Notes under the pieces: generated by a model
Told to the model about the DNA's origin: nothing
The model's input: only the letters and a program-made list of their open reading frames with translations
The model's database searches: none
Source of the DNA: Candidatus Poseidoniaceae archaeon
Lineage (GTDB): Archaea; Thermoplasmatota; Poseidoniia; Poseidoniales; Poseidoniaceae
Assembly (NCBI GenBank): GCA_938075675.1
Contig: CALJHE010000006.1
Span: forward strand, 151,081 to 215,080
Direction: 5' to 3'
Length of the DNA: 64,000 nt
Translations under genes and position numbers: made by a program
Shown here: piece after piece, positions 1 to 11,100 of the stretch
Numbering within the stretch: position 1 is the first letter of the stretch
How the letters are laid out: each line of letters starts with the position of its first letter

Positions 1-1251
1 GTGTTTGCATGACATTGCCAAATAAGCACCACCGTATGCTTTACGAGTGACAAGAGTGAGTTTCGGGACGGTTGCTTCAGCATAGGCAAACAGTAATTTT
101 GCACCGTGGCGAATAATTCCACCCCATTCCTGGACTACTCCAGGAAGGAATCCAGGTACATCCTCAAATGTGACCAATGGAATGTTGAATGAATCACAGG
201 TCCGAATGAAACGTGCCGCCTTTATCGAGGCGTCGATATCAAGGCAACCTGCCAGAACTTTTGGTTGGTTGCCAACGACTCCAATCGTCTTGCCTTCGAG
301 TCGGGCAAATCCGATAATGATGTTATCAGCATACGATTCGAAGAGTTCCATGAAGATTCCATCGTCTACAATTTCTTCAACCACTTTGACCATGTCGTAT
401 GGCTTGTTTGGGTTATCGGGTACGAAGGTTTCCAAGTCTGGGTTTAGTCTGTTCGCAGGATCTGCAGTTTCTTCAAACGGGGCATCCGCCATATTGTGGT
501 CGGGTAGATAGGACAGGATTTCTGTTGCCAATGTGCAAGCGTCTTCTTCGTCCTCTGCAATGAGGCAAGCGATTCCGGAGCGTGATGCGTGAAGTGAGGC
601 GCCGCCGAGACCTGCAGCGTCGATCTCGCCTTCGATAACTTCCGGGGTTTCAAGAGGTGATGAGAGGAAGAGTTGCCCATGGTCTTCCCCAAGGATTGTG
701 AAATCCGCTAGGCTTGCTGCGAGTGCCGACACGCCAACGACCGGTCCAAGGACCAAACTAATCATTGGTATTCTTCCACTGCATTGGACCAACCTGTCGA
801 GGAGTTCCCCCGTACCGGCAAGTGCTGAAATGCCGTCATGTGCTCGCTGCCCTCCGCCATCCCACATACAGATGATTGGAACTTTTGCTCGCTCAGCCAT
901 TTCAATGATCTTGGAGATTTTCTTCGCATGCATCTCACCCATGCTGCCCCCGTGGACACTGAAATCTTGTGCGAAACAGTAGATTCGTCGGCCATTGACA
1001 GTGCCGTGTCCTGCAACGACTCCGTCGCCAAGCGTATGGTGGAGGAACATTCCATTGTCGGTTGAACGATGGGTGACAAAAGAATCAATTTCGATGAATG
1101 AATTCTCATCGAGCAACATTCCGATTCGGTCACGGGCAGTGCCTCTCCCGCTGCTGCGAATGGCTTCTTGGCGCTTTAAGCCGCCCCCAAGGCGGGCCTG
1201 CTCACGCTTGTATTGGAGTTCCTCGAGACGTTCACTCGAATTGCCTGCCAT
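1..1251 (-). CDS. pccB: Acyl-CoA (propionyl-CoA) carboxylase carboxyltransferase beta subunit, 3' truncated by window
   Basis: The minus strand reads open from ATG at 1251 to the window edge (417 codons, no stop). The protein shows the biotin-dependent carboxyltransferase (crotonase) fold of PccB/AccD: N-terminal SGRGTARDRIGMLLDE, HHTLGDGVVAGHGTVNGR, FAQDFSVHGGSMGEMHAKKI, and in the C-terminal half VVGNQPKVLAGCLDIDASIK and FEDVPGFLPG. Family members carboxylate propionyl- or acetyl-CoA from carboxybiotin with a biotinylated alpha subunit. Family length is about 510-520 aa, so about 100 residues lie outside. A GGTGGAG Shine-Dalgarno stands just before the ATG. It lies 37 nt downstream of gatD on the same strand, so co-transcription is likely. 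Propionyl versus acetyl preference cannot be decided here. Confidence 0.93.
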   Translation of the reverse strand, partial: MAGNSSERLEELQYKREQARLGGGLKRQEAIRSSGRGTARDRIGMLLDENSFIEIDSFVTHRSTDNGMFLHHTLGDGVVAGHGTVNGRRIYCFAQDFSVHGGSMGEMHAKKISKIIEMAERAKVPIICMWDGGGQRAHDGISALAGTGELLDRLVQCSGRIPMISLVLGPVVGVSALAASLADFTILGEDHGQLFLSSPLETPEVIEGEIDAAGLGGASLHASRSGIACLIAEDEEDACTLATEILSYLPDHNMADAPFEETADPANRLNPDLETFVPDNPNKPYDMVKVVEEIVDDGIFMELFESYADNIIIGFARLEGKTIGVVGNQPKVLAGCLDIDASIKAARFIRTCDSFNIPLVTFEDVPGFLPGVVQEWGGIIRHGAKLLFAYAEATVPKLTLVTRKAYGGAYLAMSCKH

Positions 1252-1288
1252 AACTTCTCCACCACTTCTCGGTTTTTGATTCAAGCGC

Positions 1289-2650
1289 CTAATTCATGAG
1301 GAGATTGTTACCTTCTCCACAAAGATTCATTCCGATTGCATCCTCGAGTTTCACATTGTTCGAGAGCGCCCAATGGACCTTGACCACAACCGTGTCTGGA
1401 GCAGCCACACTTCCATGGCCCATAATCCCCATTTCCATTTGCTTTCGGCCTTTTGAGTAGACGTTCATGTCGACTGGGCCGTGAATACATTGGTTGGTGA
1501 CAATGATTGGAATTTCTCTGTTGATGCAACGCGTGAGTGCTCGCCAAACTTTGGTGTTTTCAGGTGCGTCCTTACCTGGGTCATCGATCGGCAAATGGCC
1601 CAGTCCAGTTCCTTGGATGACAATGGCTTGGACACCGGTTTGGACAATGGCTTCAATTTCTTCTGAGTGAAGCCAAGGGCCAGCAATGAATTGAGCAATT
1701 CTCGTACTTCTTTCGTAGGTTGTCGGGCGCATGCAAACTGGGCGCTTGGAGCTGCTGAGGCGAAGTGCTTCGTAATGTTCGGTGCTGGCATGACTTAAAT
1801 CACCGTTGTCGATGGTGATGTGTGCCAAGGCTTCACAGTTAACCGGTTGGAATGCGTCGCGTCGCGACGAGTGCAGTTTGCGAACTCCAGTGCCGGGATA
1901 GACGGCACATTCTCCATCGTTATTGGTCGAATGCATAACCAGAACAACTCCATCACCTGCATCGCCACATGGCTCTGGACCATTGGCTGCCCAGTGGACG
2001 GCAGAGAGTAGGTTTTCCGCAGCGTCAGAAGAGCCTCTGTCAGAAGAGCGTTGAGAGCCGACAAAGGCAATACGCCCCGGAGGGATTTCACCCTTGCCAC
2101 CCCATGCGAAACTCATGGCTGCAGAAGAGATGTGCAATGTGTCGGTTCCATGCGTGACGACTACGCCATCGCATCCGTCATCGAATGCTTGCTTTGATGC
2201 TTGAATCATGGTATTCCAGTGCTGTGGGCGAATATCGTCACTGAACATATTGCCAAGTTTGACCGCTTCAATGTGAGCGATATGAGCCAATTCTGGTAGG
2301 CTTGCAATCATTTCTTCGGGCTCAAATCGAGCTACTACAGCGCCAGTGGTGTAGTCGACTTTGGATGCAATAGTCCCTCCGGTGTGGAGGATGCGCACGC
2401 GTGGAAGTGATTCGTTTGTCTCAATATCTTGTTGCACAGATTCAGTCGTATTTTTGACTGCTTTACTTGGAAGCAACTCAATGGAAGTGACCTCATCGAG
2501 AGGATAACTTGCGTTGTATCCGTTGACAAGTTTGATTGTCAAGTGATTTTTTGCGGCAGGATGCAGCACTACGCCTTCGATGAGTGTTTTCCCGTTACGG
2601 GATTCCACTTCGATTTTGACCCTCTGGCCTGCTGGGGGGACATCAACCAT
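1289..2650 (-). CDS. gatD: Glutamyl-tRNA(Gln) amidotransferase subunit D
   Basis: 453-aa archaeal GatD, the asparaginase-like subunit that releases ammonia from Gln so that GatE can convert Glu-tRNA(Gln) to Gln-tRNA(Gln). The N-terminal beta-barrel (GQRVKIEVESRNGKTLIEG) is followed by the L-asparaginase fold with VRILHTGGTIASK (first catalytic Thr) and VVVTHGTDTLHISSAAM (second Thr motif). The open frame continues upstream to 2791, but that extension would overlap the tRNA-Met gene; ATG 2650 gives the normal GatD N-terminus and length. gatE is not next to it. The gene follows tRNA-Met on the same strand and precedes the carboxylase gene. Confidence 0.95.
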   Translation of the reverse strand: MVDVPPAGQRVKIEVESRNGKTLIEGVVLHPAAKNHLTIKLVNGYNASYPLDEVTSIELLPSKAVKNTTESVQQDIETNESLPRVRILHTGGTIASKVDYTTGAVVARFEPEEMIASLPELAHIAHIEAVKLGNMFSDDIRPQHWNTMIQASKQAFDDGCDGVVVTHGTDTLHISSAAMSFAWGGKGEIPPGRIAFVGSQRSSDRGSSDAAENLLSAVHWAANGPEPCGDAGDGVVLVMHSTNNDGECAVYPGTGVRKLHSSRRDAFQPVNCEALAHITIDNGDLSHASTEHYEALRLSSSKRPVCMRPTTYERSTRIAQFIAGPWLHSEEIEAIVQTGVQAIVIQGTGLGHLPIDDPGKDAPENTKVWRALTRCINREIPIIVTNQCIHGPVDMNVYSKGRKQMEMGIMGHGSVAAPDTVVVKVHWALSNNVKLEDAIGMNLCGEGNNLLMN

Positions 2651-2739
2651 GACTCGGCTAAAAGAGGGCGGCACATCAAGGGTTCGCCATCTTGGTGCGA
2701 ACAAAACTTGTTCGTGCCGACGCCTTGTGAATTGTATGG

Positions 2740-2866
2740 TGCCGGGAGCGGGGCTTGAACCCGCGACCTTCGGATGTCTCAGACACCGCAAGGGGTTTGC
2801 ACGTCATACGATTGCCTTGTAGGCTGCCCTATGAGTCCGACGCGCCACCAACTACGCCACCCCGGC
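2740..2866 (-). tRNA. tRNA-Met (CAU), elongator type, with intron
   Basis: Read on the minus strand, the acceptor GCCGGGG pairs with TCCCGGC plus discriminator A. The T arm is GCGGG-TTCAAGC-CCCGC. The anticodon stem TCGGA/TCCGA encloses CTCATAA with anticodon CAT. The anticodon loop is interrupted by a 54-nt insertion after position 37, leaving a 73-nt mature tRNA. G1-C72 and the lack of three consecutive G-C pairs in the anticodon stem favour elongator Met over initiator; Ile2 (modified CAU) is less likely. CCA follows directly in the DNA (2737-2739). Confidence 0.95.
2776..2829 (-). other. Archaeal tRNA intron in tRNA-Met
   Basis: 54-nt intron between nucleotides 37 and 38 of the anticodon loop. 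This is the canonical archaeal position, removed by the splicing endonuclease at a bulge-helix-bulge. Removing it restores a 7-nt anticodon loop. tRNA-Met is one of the commonest intron-bearing archaeal tRNAs. Confidence 0.88.
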
Positions 2867-2964
2867 TTATCTCTCGCCTGTCGCGTACCCCATTTCAACC
2901 ATACGGATGAAAAGTGATGTAAAATCACCGTAGCCTTCATGCACTCTACGCCTCACGGAGGGCC

Positions 2965-3882
2965 ATGGTAGACCTCAATACTGCTATGGCCGCCGCTGCT
3001 GGCGATCGGCAAAAGCGTATGGCGGATGAGGGCAAGGAGCGTAAAAAACGTCGAAGTGGCAGCGACCTTGGTCTCGAGGCCTTCGACCCCGTCAAGCACG
3101 TCACGAAGGAAAAAGCCGAAACGGTATCAATGTGGCTGGTTATCGGTTTCTCCGTTCTCGTTTCCTTGTTAATGCGATATGTACTCATGCCTCGCACTAC
3201 CGTTGAGAAATCAGATATTCTCTATCTAGCTCCTTTAGCAGCAATCGTCCTTATTCCTCAAGTTCATCGTATTGTGTTGCCTGAATCTCTGAATGAAGTG
3301 TACACGAAAGGTACCTGGTTCAAGGCAGGTTTCCTTCACACATTCACTTTTTTGGCAATGGCATTTTTACTCGTTAATCCGCCGCTGGGTGATATTGTTG
3401 CGCCACAACTTGCTGACAAGTGGGTGCTGGTGCAGGACGATAACGGTGAACTCAACTTTTCTGATATGAAAGGTGCTTCTTCGTCACTCACTTGGGAAGT
3501 CGACTCGAGCACGGGACTTTCGGGGGATATTTGGCTGTTGTTCGGTCTCGCCGACAATCTCAATGTAGAAGGAGCAAATGTTTCCATTGAACTTACCAAC
3601 AACGCCGGTAACGACCTTCAGAAGACGAACGACCTCAACTTTTGGGACACTCACGCTGAATCCATCGAGAACAATACGACGTCAAGCAAATCCATTTCCA
3701 AATTGATTCCTCATGGGGACCTAGACCAACGATTCGCTCTCTTGCTTGGCACGAACTTGGCAGTAGGGGAACATCAAATCACCGTGAACATCATTGAACA
3801 AGGCGACCCTTGGGAAAACACTCGGAAGTATGTTTGGAACTTACTTGTCGTCGAAAAGTTGCCTGAAGCCGAAGCTTCATGA
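2965..3882 (+). CDS. Membrane-anchored hypothetical protein
   Basis: 305-aa protein of unrecognised family. A basic, Ala-rich cytoplasmic N-terminus (about residues 1-52) is followed by about three hydrophobic segments (roughly 54-71, 82-97, 116-134). An exported domain rich in Asp/Asn/Ser follows, with Ig-like beta strands (for example residues 170-300). A GGAGG Shine-Dalgarno lies just before the ATG. The C-terminal domain may bind a ligand or partner at the cell surface, but no motif identifies a function. It converges on a small minus-strand gene, and the two stop codons fit together as TCATGA. Confidence 0.8.
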   Translation: MVDLNTAMAAAAGDRQKRMADEGKERKKRRSGSDLGLEAFDPVKHVTKEKAETVSMWLVIGFSVLVSLLMRYVLMPRTTVEKSDILYLAPLAAIVLIPQVHRIVLPESLNEVYTKGTWFKAGFLHTFTFLAMAFLLVNPPLGDIVAPQLADKWVLVQDDNGELNFSDMKGASSSLTWEVDSSTGLSGDIWLLFGLADNLNVEGANVSIELTNNAGNDLQKTNDLNFWDTHAESIENNTTSSKSISKLIPHGDLDQRFALLLGTNLAVGEHQITVNIIEQGDPWENTRKYVWNLLVVEKLPEAEAS

Positions 3883-4077
3883 CAGCATGTCGCTGTGGGC
3901 AACGAGTATTCTGTTTAACAGACGGCTGATTCTGTGAATGTCACGCTGCTCTTGCGTTTGTTTCTGTAGTTGTCGAACTCGTAAATGCCTCACGAGCGGG
4001 GCAGCAGCGGTCCAGCACATCAAGTCCAGAGAACGGTTCAGTAGGTTGGTCATGATGCTGGGTGAAGGAGCGCCCAT
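3877..4077 (-). CDS. Small basic hypothetical protein (66 aa)
   Basis: 66-aa ORF filling the gap between rfcS and the preceding convergent gene. Its centre (RQLQKQTQEQRDIHRISRLL) is likely an amphipathic helix rich in Arg, Gln and Leu. No family is recognised. Support is contextual: its stop codon abuts the opposite gene's stop, as at other convergent junctions in this window, and it lies on the rfcS strand, 43 nt upstream... of no overlapping gene. No clear Shine-Dalgarno is visible before the ATG, so it may be spurious. Confidence 0.45.
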   Translation of the reverse strand: MGAPSPSIMTNLLNRSLDLMCWTAAAPLVRHLRVRQLQKQTQEQRDIHRISRLLNRILVAHSDMLS

Positions 4078-4120
4078 GGTGTGATTTCTTCACGCCCGTA
4101 ATGTGAAAGTGAAAGTGAAA

Positions 4121-5110
4121 TCAATCACGCAGATGAATGACTAAGCGTGCTGTGAGCGCATCCAACTGAATCTGCTCGCCCCCGCCTTCGACCAATCTGT
4201 AATCGACTTCAGCCATCCACTCTGTCATGTCCAGTTTGGCATCCTCTGTGAGGAAGTCTGCAGTGTACAGTTCACGGTGGAGTTGATTGACAAAGTCAGT
4301 CCCAGCAAGTCCATACTTGTCAAGCAGTTCCCTCAATCGCCGCCGTGCAGCATGGAATCCGTCGTCTCGACAAGCCATGAGATATTGGTGGAGCGATTCT
4401 GGTGGAGCGGTTGCTGAAGTCTCATAGATGAGGTCGCGACTGATTTTCATGTCCAAGGCTGCAGCAACCTGTAGTCCTGTCAATGCCTTTCGCAAATCAC
4501 CCTGTGAGATACGAGTCAAAGCCTCACCAGCATCATCGGCAAGTTCCACACCCTCTGCTTCTGCGACATGGTGGATTTGAGCATTTACATCAGCGTCAGC
4601 CAACGGCCTAAATCGAAACACAGCACATCGTGATTGAATGGGTTCGATGATCTTCGAGGAGTAATTACACGAGAGAATAAACCGGCATGTTTCGGCGTAC
4701 TGTTCCATAATACGTCGCAGAGCGCCTTGAGCGTCATTGGTGAGTGCATCGGCTTCATCAAGGAAGATAATTTTGAAACTCGCTTGGCCGTACGGTGCCG
4801 TTCGTGCAAACTGCTTCACCTTTGTTCGGATACTTTCTAATTTCCGTTCATCCGAAGCGTTCATTTCCAGCAGATTACGACGATACTCTGGCCCGAATAC
4901 GTCCTTGGTGAGAGCCATTGCGGCGGTTGTCTTACCTGTTCCCGGTGGGCCTGCAAACAGCAGGTGTGGGAATTCCTTTTTCTCGGAGTAGATTGTCAAT
5001 CGCTGTACTACCGCTGCTTGGCCACGGATTTCAGTTACGGACTGAGGTCGGTGCCTTTCAACCCACAGTTCACTCATGGACTGGTGTCGTTGCCGAGCCT
5101 CCTTGAACAT
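4121..5110 (-). CDS. rfcS: Replication factor C small subunit (sliding-clamp loader)
   Basis: 329-aa AAA+ clamp-loader subunit that, with RfcL, opens PCNA and loads it onto primed DNA. Visible motifs: Walker A GPPGTGKTT, Walker B IIFLDEAD, sensor-1 region RFILSCNYSSKI, and the SRC arginine-finger motif (IQSRCAVFRF). The C-terminal oligomerisation domain follows. There is no intein, although archaeal rfc genes often carry one. ATG 5110 has GAGGAG close upstream; an internal ATG at 5077 (MSELWVERHRPQ) matches the usual RFC N-terminus and is an alternative start. Confidence 0.96.
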   Translation of the reverse strand: MFKEARQRHQSMSELWVERHRPQSVTEIRGQAAVVQRLTIYSEKKEFPHLLFAGPPGTGKTTAAMALTKDVFGPEYRRNLLEMNASDERKLESIRTKVKQFARTAPYGQASFKIIFLDEADALTNDAQGALRRIMEQYAETCRFILSCNYSSKIIEPIQSRCAVFRFRPLADADVNAQIHHVAEAEGVELADDAGEALTRISQGDLRKALTGLQVAAALDMKISRDLIYETSATAPPESLHQYLMACRDDGFHAARRRLRELLDKYGLAGTDFVNQLHRELYTADFLTEDAKLDMTEWMAEVDYRLVEGGGEQIQLDALTARLVIHLRD

Positions 5111-5179
5111 TCTCCTCGCCAGCGAAGAGATTCCGATTGCATTTGCCCAACTTTTTCATTCTCTCAACAGTGATGCGTA

Positions 5180-8100
5180 ATGTGTTTTCATGATGCTCAA
5201 GCGAAAAGACAGTATATGGAGGTGGGCTTGAAGGCTCTGAGCCCCATGCTACGCGAGACAGCCCCCCGCCGAACCGCTTTAACCGTCTTCCTTGTTTTGA
5301 TGTTCCTTTTCGCAGATTTACTTCTGCCTCAGTCTATCGATTTTGAAAAGGAACTTGACGATGAACCTCGTATATCTTACGTTACTTCAACGGATACAGT
5401 ACTGTCTGATACCTACATCATGGAGGCAAACCCTTCAAACAACTACAATGCATCCGCAACAGGTTTTCTTGGAACTTCTATGGATGGATACGAATCAAGA
5501 ATACTACTTGATTTTGCAATGAATTTTTCGTCGGCAGACTCGATACAGTCGGCAACTTTGAACATTGTTTGTGATGCAAGTTCTTCATCTGCAGCAACAA
5601 TGAACATTTATGCGGCATCATCGAATTCATGGAATTCGAGCACAGTCTCCTGGTATCAGTTCGACATGGGTATGCCATGGGGCGAAGCAGGTGCTGATGG
5701 CGCAAACGACCGAAGTTCTTGGGAACCGCCTTTTAGAGCGATGACCAATGGCACATATTCGCTCAACGTCACAGCGTTCGCACAGGAAGCTGCCTCGAAC
5801 AACGAATCCCATTTTGGCGTTCTGCTTTCTGGCCTTGGTTCACACTTTGAGTGCAAGATGTCAGAATCATTCCCCGTAACTGACCGTCCCGAACTCGTCA
5901 TGGTTACCTCCTCAACTGCAGCAGGAAACGGTGGCTCAGTTACCTCCAACTTTGCTACAGATGGAATGCCATTGATGGCCGGCGGCCTCGTCTTGGCGGC
6001 AGATACAGCTCCTACTCTGTCCTATGAGTCACTCATTGGGGCACATGTGGAATTCCAACTTTCCCTCGATTCTACTTTCAAAGATTACAACGATTTGGAT
6101 TGGCATTATTCAACACTCAGGAACAGTTTCTCAACCACAAGTTCCAGCGGAACATACACCGTTCCATCATCTGACCGTTTCGACAACGGAACTCGTATAT
6201 TCTACCGAGTTCGCAGCGTTGATACAACCGATACACTCAGCGAATGGTCGTCAACCGAAAGTTTCCTTCTGCCGTCTCACACTGTGACTGACAACGGCGA
6301 CGGTACGGCCAGTATCGAAGTCTCCCGTAATCAGTTGGGTGATATCGGTACATTCATTGAAGACTCGTACTCGAACGAACTGAGCAAGAATACCAAATAC
6401 GGTTCTGACAGCACACTCCAAACCAGCGTAACTTCGAACAAGGAGTCACTCATCCATCTTCGAATGGATTTGAGCCTTCTTGGGCTCCCATCAAACGCAA
6501 CCATCATTGATGCTCAACTGAACTTGACTCGTGATTCGTCATCCAACGACCCGATGCTTTCGATGCACGAAATGGAGTCGACATCTTGGGTCGAGTCCGA
6601 GTTGACATGGAACCGTGAATCAAACGCAAACGGCTGGTCTGATGGAGGGCGTGTCTATTCATCGATTGCTTCTGCGACTGGATTCAACGGTACGCAGACC
6701 AGTGATGACTATGGATTTGGATTCACCGATGTTGCGCAGTCTTGGCTTGAAAGCGGCGATACCAATGCTTCCGAGTTCTTGATTACGGCACGTGGTAAGG
6801 ACGAAGCATACTCGACGACAGGTACCAAGAGTATCTCGTTTTTCAGCACCGAAGCATCTCTTGAAGACGACCAACCCTATGTCTACATTCACTACGGATT
6901 GAACTCGGGCAATCAACTCTCATCAGTTGTACTCACTGGGCCGGCCGAAGATGCAGCAGTTTGGAACCAGTCAGGTCACAACTTCACCGCAAACCTCACC
7001 CCTTCGATAACTTGGACTCCGCCGACTTCCAACAATGAAATGATCTTGCAGATGGCGACCGATGAACAATTCCGAAATGTAGTTTTGACATCCAATACCG
7101 GCATAGAAAGCGACTTCTCTCCATCCGATGGCATCCTCAACATGACAGGTGTAAACACCCTTGCTGCAGGAAATATGTATTTCTGGAGGATGGCTTACTT
7201 GGATTCTGACGGAAGATACGGGCCATGGTCCTCTTCCAACTTCTTGGTGAGTTCACTCGAAAGTACATGGCTTGGTGGTGAGCGCTCAGAATTTAGAATG
7301 AAGCACGGTAATGGGACAACGGATGGCCTGTACCCCGAATGTCTCGATACGTACATTGACAGCGGCACTCCAAACCAAAATTACGATGAAGAATCGAAAC
7401 TTCTCGTTTCTTACAACACCTATCCGATTGAAGCAATGGCTCTACTTAATTGCAACCTGCGTTCCAATCTGCTGCCCGCTGGCTACGCTGTTGAATCGGC
7501 TCAACTCTCTATGGTCGTCGCCAATACCCCCTCAAATTCACCTCGAGTCGCCGTATGGGAAAACACCCAAAGCAATTGGACCGATAGCGGTGCCACTTGG
7601 AATTCTTACGATGGCACAAACTCTTGGGCTACCGCTGGAGCGAAAGGCTCCGAGCGCTCTTCACTGCTCGATTCAATTCAACTCGATTCATCGTATTCAA
7701 ACGGCGACCGTATCTCTTGGAACGTTACATTGGGCGTTCAAAACGCAATGCGGCAAAACAGCAGTGCAGACTTCATGATTGGTATACTCGGAGTCGGCTC
7801 GGGTTCAAACCGTGAAGTCCAACTTTATCCAGGATTTGCTGCGGATGTTCGCAAACCGGAATTGACCTTCGTTTATGTCCCAGGTTCAAACGTTGTACCT
7901 GTCGACCCATCTCCAGTCTCACCGCTCAACGGCTCATGGTCCATGGGCACGGGTGTTGACCAAACACCGATTAAGCGACCAACGCTGGAATGGTCCTTTG
8001 GAAACGCCGCTGGTGTTGCTGGCTGGGCAGTTCAACTCGATACCACTGATTCATTCGATTCAGCATCTCTTCTCACGCGCACCTCATGGAACGATGGTGG

Positions 8101-11100
8101 CTTTGACTCAACCAACTTCACCTACACGCCAACCTCTGATTTGGACGATGGTGCAACATGGTACTGGCGAGTTCGTGCAATTTCCGCAACCAACCAAATC
8201 GGTAACTGGTCCAACATATTCACCTTTTCAGTGCCAGACCTTACAACTTGGCAAACCTGTGTTGACGGCTCGTGTGCATCTGTAGAATTGCATCACAGAG
8301 AGGCCATGCCTGATTTGAATTTGCCGAATTTTGTTGACACCTATGTCATACAGTCTGGTTCAGGTTCATCCAATACTTACGACACATCAACTCAACTGAA
8401 AGTTGGCGCAACCAGCAACAATGTGCAAGCGCTCTCTCTTCTTCGAATCCCATTGAATTCTCTTCCTCAGCCAACGAATGCTCGCGTTACTGGTGCTGAA
8501 TTGAATTTGTATTCTGAGTTTTCATCAGCGGTCGGTGAACCAATCGCTATCCGGCCAGTACTCCAAGCGTGGAATACTTCGGCGAATGGACTTATGTTTG
8601 ACGGCGTGAACAACTGGTCGCAAGCAGGAGGGCGTGGCCTTGGAACCGACCTAGGTCCGTACGTCGACCTGCAGGATTCGGTTGCTTCCGGATGGATGAA
8701 TTGGGATATCACTGAGGCCGTTCAAGCAGCACTGGATGCCGGCTCATCGACGCTTTCCTTAGCCATTTACGCTTCAAACGACATCACATCGTACTCCAAT
8801 GGACCCAATGTGGTGACGTTCACTTCGACGGACGGAACATCTGCTCAGCATCCTTGGCTGAACCTCACATGGTCGAACGGTACGGGAACTGTTCCAGCCA
8901 CACCCGGCATAAACGCTGGTCCATCGAACGATTCCATCTCATGGGATTCAAGTTCGCATGCATTGCTCGCAGAGGAAATGCCTCTGTTCTCATGGAATTA
9001 TCCTTCATCGGTCGCTGCTGACGCATGGCGAATACACATTTTTGCTGACTCTACGGATGATATGGCAGGTCGCTACACTTTCGATTCTCGTGATGATCCA
9101 GACTTGTTCGATTTGCCAAACAAGACGTTCCAACCGACTTCCCCAGTTGACTACTCTCAAACGGTTCGGTGGACCGTTCAACCAATTAAGCTCGGTATGA
9201 TTGGTCCTCAAAGCACCTCCACTCTTTTCCACGTTCCAGATGTTGATTCAGCAGAAGTTGACGCTACACATGCATGGGTCTCTCTCCAAGAAGGGGCGAT
9301 GGTCGAAGGAGAAGGATATCCAATGATTACATCGGACACAACACTTGACGGTGGCAATGTATTCAACAACAACGGGGCCTCAGCGGGTCTTCTTGTGGGC
9401 CGTAGCCCATCGAACAGTTTGCTTCGGACCAGTTCACTTATCGAAATAGATTTCTCGTCTTTCCCACTGCCAGCAGTTTACGAAATTACGAATGCGACTT
9501 TGACACTTACTGCTTTTTCTGGAAGCGGTGAAGTGTATGTGACCGTTTCAGAGATGATTACCAACTGGAATGAGTCATCGAGTTGGGCTTATCCAGGTAA
9601 CAATTCTACCTCATGGGTTGGTGTAGGCGCATACCAATCCGCTGACTCTATGATTCCAGAGACTCACGGCTTTTGGATGAATGAAACGGCGGATTTTGAA
9701 ATCAATGTTACTTCCATGCTTCAACATGCTGTTGAAAGAGGCCAAGAGAGCCTCAATATTCTATTGCAAGCTGAAGACGCTTTCGGAACCGTTGCAGGAA
9801 CATACTATATCGCCAGCAGCGAGAACTCGGCCATCGATGAGCGTCCAAAACTCACGATTGGATACGAACTCACATCACCATGGAGTCCAACAAGTCCCTC
9901 AAACCTCGAACCTCTGGATGGATCCACACTTTGGAACCTTTCCTCTCCGATACCCGCTGGAGCAGAGACTGTGGAAAGCAATTGGACCTCATCATCTTCA
10001 AATCAAACGCAGTGGGTTCTTTGCGGTGCGTTCAATTCGAGAATGACAGAAGGCCTTGAATGCTTCAATTCCACCGCACTCTCCTATGATTCGGACCTCG
10101 ACATCACTTGGGATGCCCAAAACCTCTCTGTTTTCGTTGAAGGTCTTGAGCAGGCTGACGAATGGAAGTATTGGCGAGTCCGTGGCGACCAAGACGACCG
10201 GATTGGTCATTGGTCAACGGTTCATAAGTTCCGTATTCCCGATGTAAAAACTTCTGATGCTTCATCTGATGGACTCGGAAATTACTCGGTAACGCTCTCA
10301 CGTGGCTCGCTCTTTAGTGAAACTGGCCTCCTTCCAGCAGTTCCAGATGCTGAGATCTCATCCTCGGCTACAACCTCTCTCGGTTTATCGAGCCAACTGA
10401 ATATAGGGACTTCTGCATCTGGAACCGGTGAAAGTCAAGTTCTGCTTGAATTCGATTTGAGTTCGCTTCCATGGCCCGCTGCAATAACGCCAACATCGAT
10501 GCTTCTCAGTTTGTACCGAACCAGCGTGACTGGTACTTCAGCAACAACAGTGTCAGTACATGCATGTTCACCGTTTGTTGAAGCAACCGTCAACTGGAGC
10601 ACGAATGTATCGTGTCAAAACAGTGAAATTACTCGTTCGACTCTCACTTTGAGCCCTGCTTCTGGTTGGGCTTCTTGGGATCTGACAAGTCTAGCGCAGA
10701 GCAACATCGCCAATGGAAACCTCACCATGACCATCTTGCTGAAGACTGTTGGTGCACCTGCGACAAACCATGCTTTCTACTCGTCAGATGGAAGTAATTC
10801 ACTCCTAAGACCGAAGCTCGTTATCGATTATGTGGACAATGTTAACGGCGTATTACCACCTGCTCAGCCAACACTTAACACGCCTCAAGATGGTTCAGTA
10901 CTCTACAATGTGTCTGGCTCAGTTCTCGAATCGAACGACCGTCCAGTTCTTGTGTGGTCTCCAGTATCGGGCGCCACTGGCTACATTCTGACCATCGCTA
11001 ATGAAACTGGTGTCGTCAAATACAATTCATTGGATTCCTCGGAAATTACCGGAACGACCTTCCGCTTTGCCAACTCACTACCGAGCGGTGAAGTGTTTAC

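Noticed and set aside
2651..2791. N-terminal extension of GatD
   Set aside because: The open frame runs into the tRNA-Met gene, and ATG 2650 gives the normal GatD N-terminus.
4121..5110. Intein in rfcS
   Set aside because: The Walker A region is contiguous and the protein has normal length.
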